Source: JALNZU01 sp964463695
GTDB taxonomy: Bacteria; Bacteroidota; Bacteroidia; Bacteroidales; F082
Assembly (NCBI GenBank): GCA_964463695.1
Contig: CAYXCZ010000016.1
Span: 1 to 64,000 of the forward strand
Direction of reading: 5' to 3'
Length of the DNA stretch: 64,000 nt
Each line of letters opens with the position of its first letter. Within the stretch, counting starts at the first letter, position 1. The notes below the pieces were generated by a model that was given only the letters and a program-made list of their open reading frames with translations, made no database searches and was not told where the DNA came from. Of this stretch, positions 26,090-34,900 are shown one piece after another. A program made the translations under genes and the position numbers.

Positions 26090-27217
26090 ATGCTAAAAAT
26101 TGCATGGAAATTCATCAGGTTTGACAAGGCTAAAAGCATTGGAGTTATCGTTGGAATTCTTATAAGCACTTTCTTGATTGGCCAACAATTAGGTGTTTTC
26201 TTTTTTCTCACGGGACTTATGGGGGCATTGGCCTCCGACGTAAAAGCAGATATCTGGGTGGTTGACAGCAAAACGAATGATGTGAATCAATTGGGCCAGT
26301 TAGACATTAGAAACTTAAGGGCGGTTCAAAGCATTAGCGGAGTTAAGGAGGCCTTTCCATTGTTAATCGCTGGAGCTTCCTGTAATTTCCGGAATGGAAC
26401 CAGCGGGGCCATCACCCTCCTGGGCGTGGATGAAAATCATATCAGCGCATTGCTAAGCAATGACAAGATTATGGCTGGCAAAATCTCCGATTTGCAATTG
26501 GATGGTGCAGTGAGTGCCGAGTTTTTCGAAAAGAAAAACCTTGGAGGCAATATTGACCTGCGAACCAATCTGGAAATTAATGGTAAACATGCATTTTTTG
26601 TTTTACAAACCAAAGGATTCAGAGGGTTTGGCAGCAGTTTTTGTGTAACCACAATCCAAAGAGCCAGGTATTTCTCAAACCAGCCAACTACAACGATCAG
26701 TGCAGTTTTAGTGAATGTCGAAAACCTGAAGGATGTAGATATCGTTGTCGCAACTATTAATCGAAACATCTTTGGGGTCAGGGCCTGGCCATCGAAAAAA
26801 CTGGCATCCTCCTCAATCAAAAAAGTATTGGCAAGCAGTGGAATAGCCTTAAGCACAGGCACACTCATCATCTTTGCATTGATTGCAGGCTTCTTTATTA
26901 TCGGATTAACTATGTATTCATCTGCCCTCGACCGTCTTAAAGACTATGGCACCTTAAAAGCTATTGGTGCTGACAACCGATATATCACTAGATTAATATT
27001 GACACAAGCAATGCTTTTCACCATGGTCGGTTTCCTGATTGGATTGGTGCTGTTAGAAGGGTTTAGAATTGGAGCTGCGAAATCGGGGCTGATCTTTTCA
27101 TATTCTCCACTCGTTTTGCTGATTATGATTTCTACCATTGGTCTGATTTCACTAAGTGGAGCTTCTTTTGCCCTGAGTAGGATCAGGAGCGTAGAACCAG
27201 CGGCTGTATTCAGATAA
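26090..27217 (+). CDS. FtsX-like ABC permease (DevC/MacB type)
   Basis: The 375-residue permease has one N-terminal membrane helix (about 15-40), an extracytoplasmic region of about 200 residues, and three C-terminal helices (about 255-285, 305-330 and 335-360). The C-terminal segment has ALDRLKDYGTLKAIGADNRY, the coupling-helix pattern of MacB/FtsX/DevC permeases that contacts the ATPase. The topology fits the DevC subgroup. The cargo is unknown; DevBCA exports glycolipids in cyanobacteria, and MacB relatives export antibiotics or lipopeptides. Confidence 0.88.
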   Translation: MLKIAWKFIRFDKAKSIGVIVGILISTFLIGQQLGVFFFLTGLMGALASDVKADIWVVDSKTNDVNQLGQLDIRNLRAVQSISGVKEAFPLLIAGASCNFRNGTSGAITLLGVDENHISALLSNDKIMAGKISDLQLDGAVSAEFFEKKNLGGNIDLRTNLEINGKHAFFVLQTKGFRGFGSSFCVTTIQRARYFSNQPTTTISAVLVNVENLKDVDIVVATINRNIFGVRAWPSKKLASSSIKKVLASSGIALSTGTLIIFALIAGFFIIGLTMYSSALDRLKDYGTLKAIGADNRYITRLILTQAMLFTMVGFLIGLVLLEGFRIGAAKSGLIFSYSPLVLLIMISTIGLISLSGASFALSRIRSVEPAAVFR

Positions 27218-27261
27218 AAGACAGCTAAGGAAATGGATTTAATTACCTCAGTGAACTTACA

Positions 27262-28677
27262 ATGAAACTATTATACTTCTTAAACTCCGGCATCAAATTA
27301 TTTCGACATAATGGCAGCTCAGGAGATCTGGCCAATAAGATTAAATTCATGATTTTTTGTCTGGTTTTTATGATAGCTGTCACTGCTAATGCTCAGTCAA
27401 TAATCACAATATCACAAGCTATAGGTAGTGGATTGACAAACAAGAAAAATATCATTGCCGGCAAAACTGACATCACAACCAGCCAATTGCAAACACAGGC
27501 TTTATACAGGAAATACTGGCCACAAGTATCTTTTGACTATACTTACTTTTACAATCCCATCCTCCAAACATCAATTTTACCCATCGGCATTTTCAATCCG
27601 GCTTTTCCTGCCGATGCCACCCAAAGTGTGCAATTTGGAACCCAATGGACCCAATCGGCAGGACTAACACTTATTCAGCCATTGATTGATTTATCTATCC
27701 AAAGGCATATTAAGGAAGCAAAACTTCAAGAGCAAATTGTTGCAATAGCGCACGAGCAAACGGAGTTGGAGCTTGCCTATACAATTGCCCAAACTTATAT
27801 TGATATTTATCTTCAACAATCAAAAATAGCATCTTCCATTGCCGATACGAACAGAACTTATATCAGCTACATTTTGCTAAAAAATAAATTCGATGAAAAA
27901 CGATTACTGAAATCCGATTTGAATAAATCAGAAATAAATCACAACAATGCCGTTCAAACACTATCCAATGGCATTGCCCAATTGATCGAAGATAAAGTCT
28001 TCATGCTTTTTTTAATGGGAGAAAGCGATATGAAACTTTGGGATTTTCAGATTGACACCAGCTTCCTGGACAATTATTCGTTCCACATCCCCCTGAACGA
28101 AAGTAATTTGGATCGTTTGCCAGATGTCAATCAACTGACAATGCAAAGCCAGTTGGCAGGATTACAAGCAAAATCGGAAAGGACTAAATATCTGCCTGTC
28201 TTAAATTTTAAAGGCTTTTTAGGCGCAAACCAGTTCACAGATGATTTTAACCCGGCGGCTGAAAATTCTTGGTTTGGATTGAGTTATGTTGGTTTGGAAG
28301 TCAAATTTCCATTGCTTTTTGGCGAAAGTCCCCAAAATAAAATTCAACAACTATTATTACAGTCCAACCAATTCAATCTGAAAAAGGAAGACAAAATTCT
28401 TGAATATAAAAAGGATGTAATTATTGCAAAGCACAAAATTGCAAATCTGATGTCGGAGATCAAAACCCGGAAAGATAACATTTCACTTGGCTCAGAAACG
28501 ATCAGGATTTTTCAGGCTCGTGTTGAAGAAGGTCAGGAATCAGCAACAAATCTGAATTTAGAAGAAGCTGATCTCCAGATTTTGAAAGCTGATTATGAAA
28601 CTGCTAAAAAACAATTGTGGGTTTATTGGCTCGATTATTTAAAAGCTTCAGGTCAATTGTCATCAATTTGGTTATAA
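27262..28677 (+). CDS. TolC-family outer-membrane channel
   Basis: The 471-residue protein matches the outer membrane efflux (OEP/TolC) pattern. Two halves each contain a long helical region, with strands at about 75-90 (YWPQVSFDYTYFYNPI) and 310-335 (LPVLNFKGFLGANQF). An internal ATG at 27349 would start a tighter signal peptide (MIFCLVFMIAVTANAQ), so the first 29 residues are uncertain. It should complete the tripartite exporter with the preceding adaptor and permease. Confidence 0.88.
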   Translation: MKLLYFLNSGIKLFRHNGSSGDLANKIKFMIFCLVFMIAVTANAQSIITISQAIGSGLTNKKNIIAGKTDITTSQLQTQALYRKYWPQVSFDYTYFYNPILQTSILPIGIFNPAFPADATQSVQFGTQWTQSAGLTLIQPLIDLSIQRHIKEAKLQEQIVAIAHEQTELELAYTIAQTYIDIYLQQSKIASSIADTNRTYISYILLKNKFDEKRLLKSDLNKSEINHNNAVQTLSNGIAQLIEDKVFMLFLMGESDMKLWDFQIDTSFLDNYSFHIPLNESNLDRLPDVNQLTMQSQLAGLQAKSERTKYLPVLNFKGFLGANQFTDDFNPAAENSWFGLSYVGLEVKFPLLFGESPQNKIQQLLLQSNQFNLKKEDKILEYKKDVIIAKHKIANLMSEIKTRKDNISLGSETIRIFQARVEEGQESATNLNLEEADLQILKADYETAKKQLWVYWLDYLKASGQLSSIWL

Positions 28678-28971
28678 AAATTTCGAATAATTAGCTGGAT
28701 AAAACATAATTTCTAAAAACAATACTAAAAGCAAAGCTGATCGATTTACAAACCGAATCCACTCTGGCAGGCTACTTAAGTGGGAATAAAAAACATTAAG
28801 GCAAAACCTACTCGAAACATACCAAACTCGTATAGCCTTGATGGTTATTTGTTTTTGATCAAAAACGAAACAGTCAAATGTTTTCCAAAAAAGCCATTTA
28901 AGCTAAAATAAAACTGTTGAATTTCTAAACAAAAAATCATTCAGCTACTATTAATTTCAAACAGATAACAA

Positions 28972-29574
28972 CTATTTCTTTTCAGCAGCTGGCTTCTTCC
29001 ATCGGAAGGTTTCGACCATGTGCAGCAAATCGGCTTTCAAATGTTGAATGACAGGCGATATTGAATCGTTATTGGGTCTGAAGTTGAAATAGAGAGCAGC
29101 TCTCACGAAGTTATGGCTCGAATCAGTCACATAAAACTGTATGGGTGAGGCCACTCCTTTTCCATTGATAAAATAAAACAAGCCACTAACATCAGCAGTA
29201 GTGTGAAAAACGCTGTCGGAAATCGAATTGGCTTTCGGCAAATGCTTGAAAGCCATTGCTCGCGCATCTTCAAGAAAAAGCGGAAGATTGCTGTCAATCT
29301 GCTTGTAACTGAGATATAAATCAGCATGAAGCTGTGGGTAATGCACTGTAAACCAATCAACAGATGATTCATCACTTTGATCTTTCTCTATCTGAGCGTT
29401 TACCGAATACTCAAAACTAAAATGAGTAGCATCGTCAAATACCTGATATGATTTTTCAGGCAAATCGATGCGAAAATACCCTCGTGGTTTTGGGGTGTAA
29501 TTTTCTTCGCATGCTGTTAGGATAAGCAATAGTGAAGTAAAAAGAAGTATTTGGGGTAAGCTAGCGTATTTCAT
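28972..29574 (-). CDS. gldD: gliding motility lipoprotein GldD
   Basis: The 200-residue protein has a lipoprotein signal (LLLILTAC, Cys22) followed by the GldD start pattern ENYTPKPRGYFRIDLPEK. GldD is required for gliding and type IX secretion in Flavobacterium; its molecular role is not known. The gene overlaps gldE by 14 bp and sits in the conserved gldD-gldE-ssb-mutY cluster. A truncated copy of its 3' end lies 6170 bp to the left, so the 3' part of this gene may derive from a recombination event. Confidence 0.95.
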   Translation of the reverse strand: MKYASLPQILLFTSLLLILTACEENYTPKPRGYFRIDLPEKSYQVFDDATHFSFEYSVNAQIEKDQSDESSVDWFTVHYPQLHADLYLSYKQIDSNLPLFLEDARAMAFKHLPKANSISDSVFHTTADVSGLFYFINGKGVASPIQFYVTDSSHNFVRAALYFNFRPNNDSISPVIQHLKADLLHMVETFRWKKPAAEKK

Positions 29575-30913
29575 CTGAAGTCACATAAGTTACTTTGATT
29601 TGCTTGATTCTGCGTAAATCAGCATCAGTAACTTCAAAACGAAAATCCTTACAATTTATTTTGGCACCTTTTTCAGGTATTCTTCCTTCCACTTCGAGTA
29701 AAAGACCAGCTAATGTATCTGACTCACCCTGAACTTCTTCAAAATAATAATCATCCAGATCTAACACTTTACAAACATCGTTCAGATTTGTCTTTCCTTC
29801 AAACAGGTACACCCCTGCCGACAATTTGCGATAAAAGCTGTTATCCGACTCTTTATCAAATTCATCACTTATATCACCAACAATTTCTTCGATAATATCT
29901 TCCAGGGTCAGCAATCCGGCTGTTCCACCGTATTCATCCACAACAATAGCCATATGTATCTTCTTTTCCCTGAACTCCTGCAAAAGGTCGTTGATCTTTT
30001 TGTTTTCAGGAACAAAAAACGCTGGCCGAATCATTTTAGTCCAATCCAGGTCATCGTGATTTAGAAACGGAAGCAAGTCCTTGATATATAAAATCCCCAT
30101 CACCTTGTCGATATTTCCGTCGTAGACCGGAATACGCGAAAATCCACTGTTGAGAATCACTTCCAGCAGTTTCTCGAAAGGTGTTTCAAGGTCGATTGCA
30201 GTGATACTAACACGTGATTTCATCACATTAGTCACTTCTTTTTCTCCGAAAGATGCAATCCCTTTCAGCATTTTCTTTTCTTCAGGCAAAGTTGATTCGT
30301 CACTTGTAATATCAATTGCAACTGATATATCACTCATCGACAAGTTATTGGATCTGTTGCCAAAACGTTTGTCAATGAAAGAGGTAGAAGCTACCAAAAG
30401 ACTACTCAACGGTTTGAAAAGTACAATACAAAAACTCAGAAAAGGCGCTATAAAAAGGACTACCCGAACAGGCTCCTTGTTGGCATAGATTTTTGGCATG
30501 ATTTCGCCCAGAAGCAACAAAAGCGAAGTAATTAGCACCACTTGGACAAAAAACGACATCAAAATATTATCTCCAAAATCAACCATCTGCAATGTGAGAT
30601 ATGAGGCCAAAATGACAATTGCAACATTCACCAGATTGTTGGCAACCAGCACTGTAGCAAGCAGGGTTTTTGGAGTTTCACGAAGTTTAAGCACGAGCTC
30701 TCCCCGTTTCTGATACTCAGTTTTTAAAGCAATAAGATCATTTGGTCTGAGGGAAAAAAATGCTGTTTCGCTTCCGGAAATCATACCCGAAAGCATAAGT
30801 AATATGAATAACAGTACCAATTCGAATACTATCAGAGCATCAATTCCAAGAAAAGTAACGGAGATAATTAACGAGATTAAACTCGCATAAGGGTCAGGAT
30901 CAGGCGTTTCCAA
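29561..30913 (-). CDS. gldE: gliding motility-associated protein GldE (CorC/HlyC family)
   Basis: The 450-residue protein has a DUF21 membrane domain with four helices (about residues 10-180), a CBS-domain pair (about 215-340), and a C-terminal transporter-associated CorC/HlyC domain (about 355-440). The MVMKSRVSITAIDL-like segment and the EYGGTAGLLTLEDIIEEIVG motif are typical of the CorC/CNNM family. GldE is linked to gliding by its position with gldD and by suppression effects seen in Flavobacterium. Related proteins are Mg2+ or Co2+ exporters, so an ion-transport role is possible. The ssb gene is 79 bp upstream. Confidence 0.93.
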   Translation of the reverse strand: METPDPDPYASLISLIISVTFLGIDALIVFELVLLFILLMLSGMISGSETAFFSLRPNDLIALKTEYQKRGELVLKLRETPKTLLATVLVANNLVNVAIVILASYLTLQMVDFGDNILMSFFVQVVLITSLLLLLGEIMPKIYANKEPVRVVLFIAPFLSFCIVLFKPLSSLLVASTSFIDKRFGNRSNNLSMSDISVAIDITSDESTLPEEKKMLKGIASFGEKEVTNVMKSRVSITAIDLETPFEKLLEVILNSGFSRIPVYDGNIDKVMGILYIKDLLPFLNHDDLDWTKMIRPAFFVPENKKINDLLQEFREKKIHMAIVVDEYGGTAGLLTLEDIIEEIVGDISDEFDKESDNSFYRKLSAGVYLFEGKTNLNDVCKVLDLDDYYFEEVQGESDTLAGLLLEVEGRIPEKGAKINCKDFRFEVTDADLRRIKQIKVTYVTSDEIR

Positions 30914-30992
30914 AATAATTTAATTAGAATTCCGAGGCAAAAGTACAAAAACTTCCATCATCTCCATGAATGTCTTTGCAAATTTATTTGGA

Positions 30993-31454
30993 TTAAAAGG
31001 GCAAGTCATCACCCGAAGTATCACTCGCAGGAGTGAAATGATCATCAGATGCATGAGTTTCTTCTGTGGTTGCAACGCGATCGTGGCGGACTTCTGAGCC
31101 GGGGTGGCCAGTACCGCCTTTTGAGATGAGATTCATTTTTTCGGCAATTATCTCTGTAATGGATTTAGTAACCCCCTGGCTATCGGTATACTGCCTTGAT
31201 TTAATCTTACCCTCGATGAATAACAAATCTCCTTTTACATAACTGCGTCGTTTTTCAGCGATATCAGAAGCCAGATTGCCCCAGGCTACGATATTATGCC
31301 ACTCTGTTTGATCCTGCCAATTACCTTCACGGTCGCGGTAACGTTCGCTCGTAGCAAGCGATACAGTCATTTTTTTTCCTCCGCTTTCAAAAGAGATCAC
31401 ATCAGGGTCTTTTCCTAATCTTCCGATCAGCATTACTTTATTTAATCCAGCCAT
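30993..31454 (-). CDS. ssb: single-stranded DNA-binding protein
   Basis: The 153-residue protein starts with MAGLNKVMLIGRLGKDPD and has the OB-fold elements WHNIVAWGNLA and YVKGDLLFIEGKI. A flexible linker leads to the acidic tip DDLPF, which docks replication and repair proteins. It coats single-stranded DNA during replication and repair. It lies 23 bp after mutY and upstream of gldE, a cluster shared by many Bacteroidota. Confidence 0.96.
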   Translation of the reverse strand: MAGLNKVMLIGRLGKDPDVISFESGGKKMTVSLATSERYRDREGNWQDQTEWHNIVAWGNLASDIAEKRRSYVKGDLLFIEGKIKSRQYTDSQGVTKSITEIIAEKMNLISKGGTGHPGSEVRHDRVATTEETHASDDHFTPASDTSGDDLPF

Positions 31455-31477
31455 TGGTTTGTACTTTATAAATGATT

Positions 31478-32554
31478 TTATAGATTTCCGTCAATTTCCT
31501 GTAAATATCTGTCAATTAGTCTGGGAAGAGGGTAGCTCTGCAGTTCATTTTGACTGATCAAAGATATATTATTTTCATCCACCAAATCAAGAGACCCATC
31601 GAAATGCAGGTGATAAAAACGTGCAAATATTTTTTGATGGCTCAGTATATGTTTTCTTGTGGCTGATTGCTTTAGAAGTTGAAATCGCGTCATTCCTGCA
31701 ATCTTCACAAAGTCAGGCAGGTGCTGTAATCTTTCAAAATCTGTCTCTTCAGTAGTTTCAACTAGTGGAAACTCGAAAAGTCCTTTCCATATATCTTCAC
31801 GCAATCGTTTGCGAATGATAGTTTTATATTCCCCACCAACTTCCCATGATAGCACTAAGTAATTAAAATAACGAAAAGTAACCTTTGTTTTCTTTTCTTT
31901 TAATGGAAGCAGCTTAACTGCCTGAGCTTGATTGGCATAACATTGATCTTTGAAGATACAACCCTCACAATCAGGAGACGAAGGCACACATTGCAAAGCG
32001 CCAAATTCCATAATAGCTTGATTATAGGTACCAGGGTCGTCGTGATCCATTAAAAGAAAAGCCAGCTCTTCGATACGTTTTTTACCATTGGCTGAATCAA
32101 CAGCCTCAGTTACACCAAAAATCCGGCTAAGAACTCTGATGACATTTCCATCAATTACCGGACTAGCTCCATTAAAACAAATGCTTGAGATAGCAGCAGC
32201 CGTATAAGGCCCTATTCCTTTGAGCGATAGCAATGTATGGTAATCAGAAGGAAATTCTCCGTTATATCTGAAAACAATATCTTTGGCAGTATGAAGCATG
32301 TTTCGGGCACGACTGTAATAGCCAAGACCTTGCCACATTCGCAAAACTTCTTGTTCTGACGCATTGGCTAAAGAAAAAACATCAGGCCATTCAGCCAGAA
32401 ACCTTTCGTAATAAGCCAGGCCCTGATCAACTCTGGTTTGCTGCAAAATAATCTCTGAAAGCCAAATCGCATAGGGATTATTGGTAATACGCCACGGCAG
32501 GTTGCGCTTGTGAAGGTCGTACCAATGGGTTAATTGTATTGAAAAATCATTCAT
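31478..32554 (-). CDS. mutY: A/G-specific adenine glycosylase
   Basis: The 358-residue enzyme removes adenine mispaired with 8-oxoguanine or guanine. The N-terminal catalytic domain has LPWR, the helix-hairpin-helix SLKGIGPYTAAAI and the catalytic Asp in VIDGNVIRV. Four cysteines with spacing C-x6-C-x2-C-x5-C (CVPSSPDCEGCIFKDQC) bind a [4Fe-4S] cluster. A C-terminal NUDIX-like domain (about 230-345) recognises 8-oxoguanine. It is the first gene of the mutY-ssb-gldE-gldD run. Confidence 0.95.
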   Translation of the reverse strand: MNDFSIQLTHWYDLHKRNLPWRITNNPYAIWLSEIILQQTRVDQGLAYYERFLAEWPDVFSLANASEQEVLRMWQGLGYYSRARNMLHTAKDIVFRYNGEFPSDYHTLLSLKGIGPYTAAAISSICFNGASPVIDGNVIRVLSRIFGVTEAVDSANGKKRIEELAFLLMDHDDPGTYNQAIMEFGALQCVPSSPDCEGCIFKDQCYANQAQAVKLLPLKEKKTKVTFRYFNYLVLSWEVGGEYKTIIRKRLREDIWKGLFEFPLVETTEETDFERLQHLPDFVKIAGMTRFQLLKQSATRKHILSHQKIFARFYHLHFDGSLDLVDENNISLISQNELQSYPLPRLIDRYLQEIDGNL

Positions 32555-32631
32555 AAATGAGGAAAATATTTATATAGAGCTGTTTAGGTCAAAAAAAATT
32601 CAAAAAAATCTTTCAAATATAAAAATGTTCT

Positions 32632-32639
32632 TACCTTTG
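32632..32639 (+). promoter_or_regulatory. -7 box TACCTTTG for the HU gene
   Basis: TACCTTTG matches TAnnTTTG and lies 48 bp before the HU start codon, in an AT-rich region divergent from mutY. Confidence 0.65.
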
Positions 32640-32686
32640 CCAGCCAAATAAAATACCACAGTATTAATCTTTTAAACTTTTAAGAT

Positions 32687-32971
32687 ATGACTAAAGCAGA
32701 AATCGTAGCAGACATTGCTAACAAAACCGGAGTTGAAAAAGTAGCCGTACAGGCTGTTGTTGAATCTTTCATGGATGCTGTAAAAGGCTCTATGATGAAC
32801 GGGGAAAACGTTTACCTCAGAGGCTTTGGTAGCTTCACTATCAAAAGAAGAGCTGAAAAAACCGGAAGAAACATTTCAAAAAACACTACCATCATTATTC
32901 CTGCACACAACATTCCTTCTTTCAAACCAGCAAAAACCTTTGTTGCTCAGGTTAAGAACAGCGGAAAGTAA
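32687..32971 (+). CDS. HU-family DNA-binding protein
   Basis: The 94-residue protein has the HU layout: MTKAEIVADIANKTGV helices, then the beta-arm signature GFGSFTIKRRAEKTGRN and FKPAKTF near the end. HU bends and compacts DNA as a dimer. A TAnnTTTG promoter lies just upstream. It is followed closely by the tiny COX24-type gene. Confidence 0.96.
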   Translation: MTKAEIVADIANKTGVEKVAVQAVVESFMDAVKGSMMNGENVYLRGFGSFTIKRRAEKTGRNISKNTTIIIPAHNIPSFKPAKTFVAQVKNSGK

Positions 32972-33000
32972 TTCATAGCATTCATTAAAAATTTAAAATC

Positions 33001-33090
33001 ATGCCAAGCGGGAAGAAAAGAAAGAGACATAAAATGGCAACTCATAAGCGTAAAAAACGCTTGAGAAAGAACAGGCACAAGAAGAAATAA
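33001..33090 (+). CDS. AURKAIP1/COX24-domain small basic protein
   Basis: The frame ATG at 33001 to TAA at 33088 encodes 29 residues, MPSGKKRKRHKMATHKRKKR followed by LRKNRHKKK. More than half are Lys or Arg. It matches the COX24/AURKAIP1-type proteins found across Bacteroidota and related to the mycobacterial small-subunit ribosomal protein bS22. It is probably ribosome-associated. It lies 29 bp after the HU gene and may share its transcript. Confidence 0.85.
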   Translation: MPSGKKRKRHKMATHKRKKRLRKNRHKKK

Positions 33091-33112
33091 TTCTTGTCAC
33101 AATTAAATGCGA

Positions 33113-33157
33113 GGATAACACAATGCTGCTCATTTCGATGTGGCGTTGTGTTATTCC
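33113..33157 (+). promoter_or_regulatory. stable hairpin in the leader region of rng
   Basis: GGATAACACAA (33113-33123) pairs with TTGTGTTATTCC (33146-33157, one G-U-type edge). No U-tract follows, so it is not a standard terminator. It could protect the upstream mRNA end or control the RNase G gene 100 bp downstream. Confidence 0.4.
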
Positions 33158-33257
33158 GTTTAAATGCAAATACAAATTTGCACCTCCATAACACATCTTT
33201 CAGAACAAGCCTAACTTGAAGTAAATAAAGTAGATTAATTAAATACACAGAAAACAA

Positions 33258-34808
33258 GTGAACAGAGAACTTATAATAGATTCTCGGGCTTCGGAGGTTG
33301 ATATTGCTCTATTGGAAGATAAGCTTCTGGTTGAGTTACACAAAGAAAAAACCAATAACAACTATGCTGTAGGAGACATTTACCTTGGAAAGGTAAAAAA
33401 AATCATGCCAGGTCTCAATGCAGCTTTTGTAGATGTAGGGTACGAAAAAGATGCTTTTTTGCATTACCTGGATCTCGGACCACAGATCAAGTCACTGAAT
33501 AAATATGTGAAACTTGCTCTGGGAGGCAAACCCGAATCCGTAACAATGGATAATTTTCGTATTGAAACCGACATCGAAAAAACCGGTAAAATCACACAGG
33601 TATTAGCCACGGGCGCTCAAATAATGGTTCAGATTGCCAAAGAACCAATTTCCACTAAAGGACCCAGAATCTCTTCAGAAATATCTTTTGCCGGACGCTA
33701 TCTTGTTTTAGTTCCCTTCTCAACACGCATCTCCGTTTCTCAAAAAATCAGGAGCAGCGAAGAAAGAAACAGGCTTAAAAGGCTTATTCAAAGCATCAAG
33801 CCAAATAACTACGGTGTCATCATCCGAACAGTGGCCGAAAATAAAAAAGTGGCTGAACTGGATGCTGATCTTCGTAACCTTATCGAGAAATGGGAAAAAA
33901 CAACAGCTAAGTTGTTTAACGCCAAAGCCCCTGTAAAAATAATGAGTGAGCTCGATCGCACCTCAGCGATTCTGCGCGACTTGCTCAACGAATCCTTTAA
34001 CAGTGTACATGTGAATGATTCATCACTTTTTGATGAAATAAGAAACTTCATTCAAACTATTGCACCTCAAAAAGTTGATATCGTAAAACTCTACAAAGGA
34101 AAGTCATCAATTTACGAGCAATTCGGGATTGATAAACAAATCAAGGGCCTTTTTGGAAAAACTGTAACCATCAGAAGCGGCGTATATCTTATCATAGAAC
34201 ACACCGAAGCAATGCACGTGATCGACGTTAACAGCGGTCATCGTGTGAACAAAGAGAATAGTCAGGAAGAAAACGCACTCGAAGTCAACCTCGAAGCTGC
34301 TGCCGAAATCGCACGACAATTGCGTCTGCGAGATATGGGTGGTATCATTGTCATCGACTTCATCGACATGCACGACGGTAAACACCGCCGTGAACTCTAT
34401 CAGAAGCTCAAGGATGAAATGGCCCGCGACCACGCTAAACATACCATTTTACCACCAAGCAAATTTGGACTCGTTCAAGTTACACGTCAGCGTGTAAGAC
34501 CTGAAATGAATGTTGAAATTCTTGAACAATGCCCCGTTTGTGAAGGCACAGGTAAAATAAAGCCATCTATCATTTTCCTTGATGAGATTGAAAATAACCT
34601 GAAGTATTTGCTTCAGGATCAGAATGAAAAGCATGTGACTCTGGCTTTGCATCCATACATCCACGCCTTCTTTACCAAAGGACTTTTCTCTCTGCATGTA
34701 AAATGGATGTTGAGATATAAGAAACGTTTCAGAGTTACTTCAATGAACAACTTCCATGTGATGGAATATAAATTCTTTAATCAGAATAATGATCAGTTAA
34801 GCATTTGA
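33258..34808 (+). CDS. rng: ribonuclease E/G
   Basis: The 516-residue enzyme starts at GTG 33258 (VNRELIIDSRASEVDIALLE). An S1 RNA-binding domain (about 35-125) precedes the catalytic core. The metal-binding aspartates are in MHVIDVNSGH and GGIIVIDFIDMHD, and the Zn-link cysteines in CPVCEGTG join two subunits. The length matches RNase G rather than the longer RNase E. It processes rRNA and degrades mRNA. A hairpin precedes it and a strong terminator follows. Confidence 0.95.
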   Translation: MNRELIIDSRASEVDIALLEDKLLVELHKEKTNNNYAVGDIYLGKVKKIMPGLNAAFVDVGYEKDAFLHYLDLGPQIKSLNKYVKLALGGKPESVTMDNFRIETDIEKTGKITQVLATGAQIMVQIAKEPISTKGPRISSEISFAGRYLVLVPFSTRISVSQKIRSSEERNRLKRLIQSIKPNNYGVIIRTVAENKKVAELDADLRNLIEKWEKTTAKLFNAKAPVKIMSELDRTSAILRDLLNESFNSVHVNDSSLFDEIRNFIQTIAPQKVDIVKLYKGKSSIYEQFGIDKQIKGLFGKTVTIRSGVYLIIEHTEAMHVIDVNSGHRVNKENSQEENALEVNLEAAAEIARQLRLRDMGGIIVIDFIDMHDGKHRRELYQKLKDEMARDHAKHTILPPSKFGLVQVTRQRVRPEMNVEILEQCPVCEGTGKIKPSIIFLDEIENNLKYLLQDQNEKHVTLALHPYIHAFFTKGLFSLHVKWMLRYKKRFRVTSMNNFHVMEYKFFNQNNDQLSI

Positions 34809-34838
34809 TCTTTAAAAAATAAAAGGTATTATCGCATC

Positions 34839-34876
34839 AAAATTCCCGTTTACATTCAAAGCAAACGGGAATTTTT
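34839..34876 (+). terminator. rho-independent terminator of rng
   Basis: A 13-bp stem AAAATTCCCGTTT/AAACGGGAATTTT (arms 34839-34851 and 34863-34875) is followed by TT. It lies 31 bp after the rng stop codon and just before the trpS promoter. Confidence 0.9.
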
Positions 34877-34888
34877 TAAACCACAAAC

Positions 34889-34896
34889 TATTTTTG
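34889..34896 (+). promoter_or_regulatory. -7 box TATTTTTG directly before trpS
   Basis: TATTTTTG matches TAnnTTTG and ends 4 bp before the trpS ATG (34901). Transcription would start at or next to the start codon, giving a leaderless or nearly leaderless mRNA. Confidence 0.6.
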
Positions 34897-34900
34897 CCGT

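Larger units (their letters stand above)
23116..28971. other. candidate inserted segment beside gldD
   Basis: This segment lies between the gldD fragment and intact gldD. All its genes read on the plus strand, opposite to gldD: an SDR dehydrogenase, a SHOCT-domain peptide, and a four-gene ABC/HlyD/FtsX-like/TolC exporter. There is no integrase or transposase. The final 294 bp (28678-28971) hold no gene, only a 16-bp palindrome GTTTTTGATCAAAAAC at 28851-28866. The boundaries rest on the duplicated gldD end. Confidence 0.5.

Noticed and set aside
28851..28866. Palindrome GTTTTTGATCAAAAAC near the end of the exporter segment
   Set aside because: It is short and AT-rich, has no partner copy I could see, and there is no integrase. 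I would not call it an attachment site.
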